Positions 1 to 3,969 of a stretch of 6,070 nt of DNA are shown here, piece after piece; within the stretch, counting starts at the first letter, position 1; the number at the start of each line of letters is the position of its first letter. Under the pieces are notes generated by a model that was not told the origin of the DNA, made no database searches, and worked only from the letters and a program-made list of their open reading frames with translations. Location: NCBI GenBank assembly GCA_026984355.1, contig JALSSG010000271.1:1-6070 (forward strand). The letters run 5' to 3'. The translations under genes were made by a program, and so were the position numbers. Source of the DNA: Hydrogenothermaceae bacterium. Its GTDB lineage: Bacteria; Aquificota; Aquificia; Aquificales; Hydrogenothermaceae.

Positions 1-1178
1 TTTAAGTCTGCATTGTAAACTTTTTTTGTCTTATTGTCTTTAAAAAGACCTCTTTTTACTCTTTTGCCGTTGAACTTTTTCTTTTCTAAATCTCCTGTTA
101 TAGATGATGTTTTTGATGTATAGCTTTCTTCTTCTGTTATCACTAAATCAATTCCTGCTACATCACATTTGTATTTTAGCATTTGTATAAATCTACCAAA
201 TGGTATGCTCCTGAATGTCTGATTAAATCTTTTTCCTTTATCACTTTCTTTCTGGTATTCTTCCATTAAACCTTTTGATATTACTATTGTTCCTATGTTT
301 TCTTTTAAAGACAGTGAAACAAGTAAGTTTGTTAACTTTCCAAAAAACTGGTTTATTCTTTTATTCCTGTATCTCCAGAGTAGCTTATGCTCTTTTTCTT
401 TACCTTCTCTTTGCAGTTTTGCCGATAATTTGTTTACCCACTGATTAAATGCTTTTATTGGCTTTCCATTTACTATGAAACTTCTTATGTTTTCTTTATT
501 TGATATAACTGATATAAAGTTGTTTATCCCTATATCTATTGATAAAAAGCTATCTTTGTTTAGCTGTGTTTTGTTTAAAGATTGTTCGTAAGTTAATATA
601 ACATCTATATATCCTTCTTTTCTCCAGATTAGTTTTAAGTGTTTTGTGTTTATTCCTTTTGGTATTTTTATCTTTATCGCTCCAAAGGCTTTCCCTATTC
701 TAACTACTATGTGATTTGATTTTCTCTTTCCTTTTAGCTTTCTTTTGTCTACTATCATATTTGGATTTGTCTCTATTGTGTAGTAGTGCAGTTTAGATAG
801 CTTTCTTGGTAGTGGCAGATTTGCTTTTTCTCCTTTTTTCCATTTTTCTACTACTGATTTAAATTCTCTAACTATTATGTTAACAAGCATTTTTGATGTA
901 TCAGAACCGATTTTGTTTTGCCATAGGTTCACTAACTGATTTTGTATTTCTCTTATTTTTTCATTTCCAAATGGTAATTTTTCTTTTCCTTTTATGTATT
1001 TTTCTAAAAAGTTAACTGATAGAAATGGTTTTATATCTTTTGTATATTTAAAATACTCCAAAGCAGTTATATAGATTAGATTTTTAAAGTGCTGAAATGT
1101 TTTTGATGCTTTTTGTAGTTTGTTAATTGCTGATTTTTTGCTTATTTGTATGCTTAAGGTTAATGTTATGTTATCCAC
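1..1178 (-). CDS. tnpB: TnpB/OrfB RNA-guided nuclease-like protein of an IS200/IS605-type element, C-terminus cut by window edge
   Basis: One open frame of 392 codons runs from a GTG at 1178 to the left edge with no stop. Seen: a basic N-terminal half, then a RuvC-I motif DIGINNF with Asp at residue 215. Next comes IVISKGLMEEY around 298-308, then IPFGRFIQMLKYK, then TEEESYTSKTSS (Glu 349-351). The final residues, VYNADL, place the RuvC-III Asp at 391. Family knowledge: TnpB is an IS200/IS605 accessory protein that acts as an omega-RNA-guided DNA nuclease. Odd points: the usual RuvC-II Glu position (as in IVxEdL) holds Ser301, a Glu-rich ESYTSK motif sits downstream instead, and the only cysteine is Cys338, so there is no CxxC zinc ribbon. 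Family length is about 400 residues, so probably only some 15-20 are missing. An in-frame TAA lies 12 nt upstream of the GTG, and no internal ATG is early enough to serve as start. There is no clear Shine-Dalgarno. Codon use matches the neighbours. The family call is firm; activity is not shown. Confidence 0.93.
   Translation of the reverse strand, partial: MDNITLTLSIQISKKSAINKLQKASKTFQHFKNLIYITALEYFKYTKDIKPFLSVNFLEKYIKGKEKLPFGNEKIREIQNQLVNLWQNKIGSDTSKMLVNIIVREFKSVVEKWKKGEKANLPLPRKLSKLHYYTIETNPNMIVDKRKLKGKRKSNHIVVRIGKAFGAIKIKIPKGINTKHLKLIWRKEGYIDVILTYEQSLNKTQLNKDSFLSIDIGINNFISVISNKENIRSFIVNGKPIKAFNQWVNKLSAKLQREGKEKEHKLLWRYRNKRINQFFGKLTNLLVSLSLKENIGTIVISKGLMEEYQKESDKGKRFNQTFRSIPFGRFIQMLKYKCDVAGIDLVITEEESYTSKTSSITGDLEKKKFNGKRVKRGLFKDNKTKKVYNADL
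1..1178 (-). mobile_element. Partial IS200/IS605-superfamily (tnpB-bearing) element, minimum extent
   Basis: The tnpB gene marks an insertion-sequence remnant or element whose right end, with the expected omega-RNA region, lies beyond position 1. The left end must fall between the tnpB start (1178) and the nuclease gene start (1297), but I cannot place it: no terminal inverted repeat is expected for this family and no convincing subterminal hairpin is visible. No tnpA is found on the upstream side of tnpB, so this is either a tnpB-only (IS1341-type) element or one with tnpA outside the window. The limits given cover only the coding part. Confidence 0.6.
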
Positions 1179-1213
1179 TGTGCAAATTTGTTAATTGAAA
1201 AATATTTTTTCAT
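1166..1213 (-). other. 15-codon ORF overlapping the tnpB start, possible leader
   Basis: An ATG at 1213 opens a short frame, MKKYFSINKFAQWIT, that ends at TAA 1168-1166, ten bases inside tnpB and in a different frame. A weak AAGG lies about 10 nt upstream. Because tnpB itself starts with GTG and has no obvious ribosome binding site, ribosomes finishing this leader could reinitiate there. It may equally be a chance frame in AT-rich DNA. Confidence 0.15.
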
Positions 1214-1224
1214 TTAATTATTGC

Positions 1225-1253
1225 CTTATATTTTTTATTTTATTGATTTAGAA
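1225..1253 (-). promoter_or_regulatory. Candidate tnpB promoter
   Basis: On the minus strand, TATAAG (1230-1225) matches the -10 consensus at 5 of 6 bases. TTCTAA (1253-1248) matches the -35 at 3 of 6, with a 17-bp spacer. Transcription would begin near 1218 and leave a leader of about 40 nt before the GTG. Such matches are common in AT-rich DNA, so this is weak. Confidence 0.25.
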
Positions 1254-1254
1254 T
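1226..1254 (+). promoter_or_regulatory. Candidate promoter of the nuclease gene
   Basis: TAGAAT (1249-1254) matches the -10 consensus at 5 of 6. TTATAT (1226-1231) is a poor -35 (3 of 6) with a 17-bp spacer. Transcription would begin near 1261, which is downstream of the TTG at 1258 and agrees with translation starting at 1297. It overlaps the minus-strand tnpB promoter candidate. Confidence 0.3.
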
Positions 1255-1283
1255 AAATTGTGTAAAATTTTATTGTTGGTGTC

Positions 1284-1290
1284 AAGGAGG
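1284..1290 (+). promoter_or_regulatory. Strong Shine-Dalgarno deciding the nuclease start
   Basis: AAGGAGG is followed by six bases (AATAAA) and then TTG at 1297. This is an ideal ribosome binding site and spacing. It argues for the TTG at 1297 over the in-frame TTG at 1258, which has no such site. Confidence 0.85.
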
Positions 1291-1296
1291 AATAAA

Positions 1297-1914
1297 TTGA
1301 AGAAAAAAACTACTCTTTCAACTATAGTAGTAATAATAATAGCTTTAGCAGGATTTTTTTTAGAAAAAAAGTTTCCAGAGCTAAGTAAAATCCTCCAAAA
1401 AGAAACATCTACAAGAACAACGAAAACGCAAGAAGGAGTACTTAAAGCAGGAGAGTATCAAGCAAAAGTAGTAAAAGTAGTAGATGGAGACACTATCACT
1501 ATTCAAATGCAAGATGGAACAAAAGCCAAGCTTAGACTGCTGTGGATTGACACACCAGAAAAAAATGAAGGATACAAACTTTTAAAAGATGTAGATAAGT
1601 GTAATACTTCTAAGAAAAAAATGAAACAGATGGGTCAAAAAGCGACAGCCTATGCAAAAAGAAACTTCCATGTAAAAGACATAGTAAAAGTCAAAATAGA
1701 AGGACAGGGTCAGTTCAAAAGATATCTTGCACTTATATGGAATAAAAATAACGAACTTTACAATGAAGAAATAATAAAAGATGGGTACGCTTGTATATAC
1801 AGAAAAGCAAAATATCCAGAATATTTAGAAGATTTACTCAAACAGGCAAAAGAAAAAAGAAGAGGATTGTGGAAAGATTACTACAAGATAATGGAATGCT
1901 TATGTTATAAATAA
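1297..1914 (+). CDS. Membrane-anchored thermonuclease (staphylococcal nuclease-like, SNase/TNase family)
   Basis: A 205-residue protein from TTG 1297. Residues 1-7 are basic and polar, and residues 8-21 (STIVVIIIALAGFF) form one hydrophobic segment with no lipobox cysteine. This suggests an N-terminal membrane anchor with the enzyme outside the cytoplasm. A charged linker leads to an SNase fold from about residue 55 to 200. Residues aligning with Staphylococcus nuclease are present: VVDGDT (Asp63, Asp65, Thr66) for Asp21; LRLLWIDTPE with Arg80 (Arg35), Asp85/Thr86 (Asp40/Thr41) and Glu88 (Glu43); and Arg142 in KRYLALIW (Arg87). The C-terminus carries the usual GLWKD. Family chemistry is Ca2+-dependent cleavage of DNA and RNA to 3'-phosphate products. 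The catalytic set looks intact, so I infer an active nuclease for nucleic-acid scavenging or turnover. It stands alone, is divergent from tnpB and convergent with uppP. Longer forms starting at 1258 would add 13 residues ahead of the anchor and are unlikely. Confidence 0.9.
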   Translation: MKKKTTLSTIVVIIIALAGFFLEKKFPELSKILQKETSTRTTKTQEGVLKAGEYQAKVVKVVDGDTITIQMQDGTKAKLRLLWIDTPEKNEGYKLLKDVDKCNTSKKKMKQMGQKATAYAKRNFHVKDIVKVKIEGQGQFKRYLALIWNKNNELYNEEIIKDGYACIYRKAKYPEYLEDLLKQAKEKRRGLWKDYYKIMECLCYK

Positions 1915-1915
1915 T

Positions 1916-2683
1916 TCAGCTTAAAACAATAAAATAAAATAAAACACCTATAATAATCCTATAAATTCCAAAGGGAATAAAACTATGAGTGGAAATAAAC
2001 CTAAGCAACAGCTTTATTGAAATAACAGCAAAAATAAATGCTGTAATAAATCCTACAAGAAGAGTCATCCAGTTATCTAGATTAAACTCATTATAATGTT
2101 TAAAAATATCATAACCTGTAGCTATAAACATTGTAGGAACTGCAAGTAAGAAAGAAAACTCTGCAGCAGTTTTTCTATCAAGACCCATAAGCAAACCACC
2201 AATAATTGAAGCTCCTGAACGAGAAGTACCTGGTATCATAGCAAAAGACTGAAAAAACCCTATAGCAAATGCAGTATAGTAAGGTATATCTTCCACACTA
2301 TGATAAGGATGTGGCTCTTTCTTATAAAAAAGTTCAACCAGTATAAAAAATATACCGCCTAAAACCAACATAAAAACAACTATAGAAGGGTCAAATAAAG
2401 ACTTTATTACTTTATATAGAAAAAATCCTAAAGTTCCAGTTGGAATAAAAGCTACTATAAGTTTTTTCCATAGAGTTATATTTGAAAAAAGTTTATCTCT
2501 ATATAAAAAAACTACAGCAAGTATAGAGCCAAGTTGAATAGAAACTTCAAAAGTTTTATGAGTTTCTGTTTGCTCAATACCAAGTAAAGTAGAAACTAAA
2601 ATCAAATGACCTGTAGATGATACAGGCAAAAATTCTGTTAAACCTTCAATAATTCCTAAAATTATCGATTCCAAAATTCCCAA
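1916..2683 (-). CDS. uppP: Undecaprenyl-diphosphatase (UppP/BacA)
   Basis: UppP removes a phosphate from undecaprenyl diphosphate, regenerating the lipid carrier for peptidoglycan and other envelope polymers at the membrane; overexpression is known to give bacitracin resistance. The 255-residue, strongly hydrophobic protein shows both family signatures. The first is EGLTEFLPVSSTGH near the N-terminus (Glu13, Glu17, Ser22/Ser23, His26). The second is PGTSRSG at 151-157 with Arg155. The typical C-terminal FIPFGIYRIIIG is also present, and length is normal for the family (about 255-275). The start is a TTG at 2683 rather than ATG, supported by GAGGGAG seven bases upstream; going further up in frame meets a stop. 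It is the second gene of an operon, 12 nt after the antiporter stop. Its stop codon is one base from the stop of the convergent nuclease gene. Product assignment is secure. Confidence 0.97.
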   Translation of the reverse strand: MGILESIILGIIEGLTEFLPVSSTGHLILVSTLLGIEQTETHKTFEVSIQLGSILAVVFLYRDKLFSNITLWKKLIVAFIPTGTLGFFLYKVIKSLFDPSIVVFMLVLGGIFFILVELFYKKEPHPYHSVEDIPYYTAFAIGFFQSFAMIPGTSRSGASIIGGLLMGLDRKTAAEFSFLLAVPTMFIATGYDIFKHYNEFNLDNWMTLLVGFITAFIFAVISIKLLLRFISTHSFIPFGIYRIIIGVLFYFIVLS

Positions 2684-2690
2684 CTTAATA

Positions 2691-2697
2691 CTCCCTC
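2691..2697 (-). promoter_or_regulatory. uppP Shine-Dalgarno overlapping the antiporter stop codon
   Basis: GAGGGAG on the minus strand shares its first two bases with the TGA (2698-2696) of the antiporter gene and lies 7 nt before the TTG start of uppP. The arrangement suggests translational coupling, in which ribosomes terminating on the antiporter open or feed the uppP site. Confidence 0.75.
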
Positions 2698-3901
2698 ACG
2701 AAAACTCTTCTTTTTCAAAAAGCCACTTAAGAACAAATGGTGGAATAATAGTTGTAATTATAATAACAAAAACTAAAGATGCATAAACCTCATTTGAGAA
2801 AACATTCACAGTTCTTCCAAGTTCAGCAAATATAAGTCCTACTTCACCTCTTGGAATCATAGAAGTACCAATGATGAGTTTTCTAATAAAAGATATATGC
2901 TTTAGTAAAAAAGCCCCACCAAGCTTACCAACAACTGCCACAACCAGAAGAACAACAGTCAAAAGCCAAAAATCAATAGAGGTAAAATCAATAACTTTTA
3001 AATTCATAGATAAACCTACCGTAACAAAAAATATAGGAGTAAAAAGATAGATAAGTGGTCTCATCTGATTTTCTACTTTTTCTGTAAAGTGAGGGTCTGA
3101 TTTTAAAGCTATACCAAAAGGTAAGAAAAACCTTCTTGAAAGAGCTATACCAGCAGCAAAAGCCCCTATTATTTCTGGAGCTCCAAATATATGAGAAATA
3201 TATGCAAAAAATAAAATTAAAGATACTATTATAGTTGGTAGAAAACCAGGTAATCTTCTAAACTCCCTATCATAGACATGGATTATCTTAGACATAAGCA
3301 TCGCAAGTACAGGAGCGGCAGTAAAAAACAGCATTATTAAAAATATAATTCTTATCATTCTTTCTATATTAATCTGACCCATTACAGCAATATCAAAAAG
3401 AATAATAAGCAAAATAACACCTATAATATCATCTAAAACAGCAGCACCAATAACTATTTGAGCAGCGGAAGTTCTTTCTTTATTTAAATCTTTTAAAACT
3501 CTGATAGTTATACCTATACTTGTAGCAGTTAAAGTTCCACCAATAAAAAGTGATACAATAGCTGAAAGATTAAAAATATAGTAGCTAACTGCATATCCAA
3601 CAATAAAAGGAAATGCTGCACCAAAAACTGCAACAATAACAGACTTTAAACCTTCCTTCTGTAATTTTCTCATATCAGTTTCTAAACCAACTTCAAACAA
3701 AAGCAGTATAATACCTATTTCTGCAAGTATTTTTATTATCTGATTAACCTCTACAAAGTCTAAAAAACTAGGTCCTAAAACAATTCCAGCAAAAACCTCT
3801 CCAAGAACAGGTGGTAGCTTTAAATAAGCAAAAATCTCTGCAAAAATCCGAGCAAAAACCAGAATCATAAACAGGTCAAGTAAAAACTCATGAGTTTCCA
3901 T
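2696..3901 (-). CDS. NapA-like Na+/H+ antiporter (CPA2 family)
   Basis: A 401-residue polytopic membrane protein, with roughly 12-13 hydrophobic segments by eye. It resembles the CPA2 cation/proton antiporters: LPPVLGEVFAGIVLGPS (29-45), LLLFEVGLETD (66-76), TATSIGIT (125-132), GAAVLDDIIG (152-161), EIIGAFAAGIALSRR (243-257), PIFFVTVGLSMN (289-300) and IPRGEVGLIFAELG (349-362). The paired aspartates Asp157-Asp158 are the hallmark of electrogenic Na+/H+ exchangers such as NapA and NhaA. The discontinuous TATS helix and the double-Asp helix form the ion site in that family. There is no C-terminal TrkA-N/KTN or USP domain, which argues against a Kef-type K+ efflux system. Likely role: Na+ expulsion and pH balance across the inner membrane. 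Substrate (Na+, Li+ or K+) is inferred, not seen. ATG start has AGGGA about 5 nt upstream. It is first in an operon with uppP and diverges from recG. Confidence 0.9.
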   Translation of the reverse strand: METHEFLLDLFMILVFARIFAEIFAYLKLPPVLGEVFAGIVLGPSFLDFVEVNQIIKILAEIGIILLLFEVGLETDMRKLQKEGLKSVIVAVFGAAFPFIVGYAVSYYIFNLSAIVSLFIGGTLTATSIGITIRVLKDLNKERTSAAQIVIGAAVLDDIIGVILLIILFDIAVMGQINIERMIRIIFLIMLFFTAAPVLAMLMSKIIHVYDREFRRLPGFLPTIIVSLILFFAYISHIFGAPEIIGAFAAGIALSRRFFLPFGIALKSDPHFTEKVENQMRPLIYLFTPIFFVTVGLSMNLKVIDFTSIDFWLLTVVLLVVAVVGKLGGAFLLKHISFIRKLIIGTSMIPRGEVGLIFAELGRTVNVFSNEVYASLVFVIIITTIIPPFVLKWLFEKEEFS

Positions 3902-3909
3902 TTTATTCC

Positions 3910-3937
3910 CTGCAAAAATCTTTAAATCTATTATAAT
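3910..3937 (+). promoter_or_regulatory. Candidate recG promoter
   Basis: A perfect TATAAT -10 (3932-3937) follows CTGCAA (3910-3915), a weak -35 at 3 of 6 with a 16-bp spacer. Transcription would begin near 3944, about 26 nt before the ATG. The -35 overlaps the Shine-Dalgarno of the antiporter on the other strand. Confidence 0.5.
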
Positions 3938-3938
3938 A
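3929..3938. promoter_or_regulatory. Palindromic TATTATAATA giving -10 boxes on both strands
   Basis: This 10-bp sequence is its own reverse complement. It contains TATAAT at 3932-3937 on the plus strand and TATAAT at 3935-3930 on the minus strand. It sits centrally in the 68-bp gap between the divergent antiporter and recG genes. Two polymerases could not occupy it together, so the two transcription units may compete. Confidence 0.55.
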
Positions 3939-3959
3939 AGCTGTGGAAAAATTTATTCA
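3930..3959 (-). promoter_or_regulatory. Candidate promoter of the antiporter-uppP operon
   Basis: A perfect TATAAT -10 (3935-3930) is preceded by TGAATA (3959-3954), a weak -35 at 3 of 6 with an 18-bp spacer. Transcription would begin near 3923 and leave a leader of about 22 nt containing the AGGGA ribosome site. Confidence 0.5.
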
Positions 3960-3969
3960 GATATATATT

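Noticed and set aside
105..122. Repeated TTTTTGATGTAT near 110 and 890, with a similar stretch near 1100
   Set aside because: All lie inside tnpB and encode Thr-Ser-Lys or Ala-Ser-Lys codons. Short AT-rich coincidences, with no array spacing to suggest CRISPR or a true repeat.
1171..1179. TTATCCACT, an 8 of 9 match to the DnaA box
   Set aside because: It is a single site that coincides with the first codons of tnpB. There is no cluster of boxes and no origin-associated gene nearby.
1197..1211. Short AT-only hairpin GAAAAATATTTTTTC upstream of tnpB as the element's subterminal hairpin
   Set aside because: Six base pairs with a 3-nt loop, nearly all A/T, is expected by chance here, and its sequence gives no link to a known left-end structure.
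1243..1247. TTGAT, the target-adjacent motif known for ISDra2 TnpB
   Set aside because: It lies on the plus strand, whereas an element transcribed on the minus strand would need it in the other orientation at its left end. Five-base AT-rich matches carry no weight.
1466..1488. Tandem GTAGTAAAA-type repeat in the nuclease gene
   Set aside because: It encodes the natural KVVKVVDGDT strand of the SNase fold, so it is coding constraint rather than a repeat element.
2696..3901. Antiporter as a Kef-type glutathione-gated K+ efflux system
   Set aside because: The protein ends at 401 residues with no TrkA-N/KTN domain, and it has the Asp-Asp motif of electrogenic Na+/H+ exchangers.
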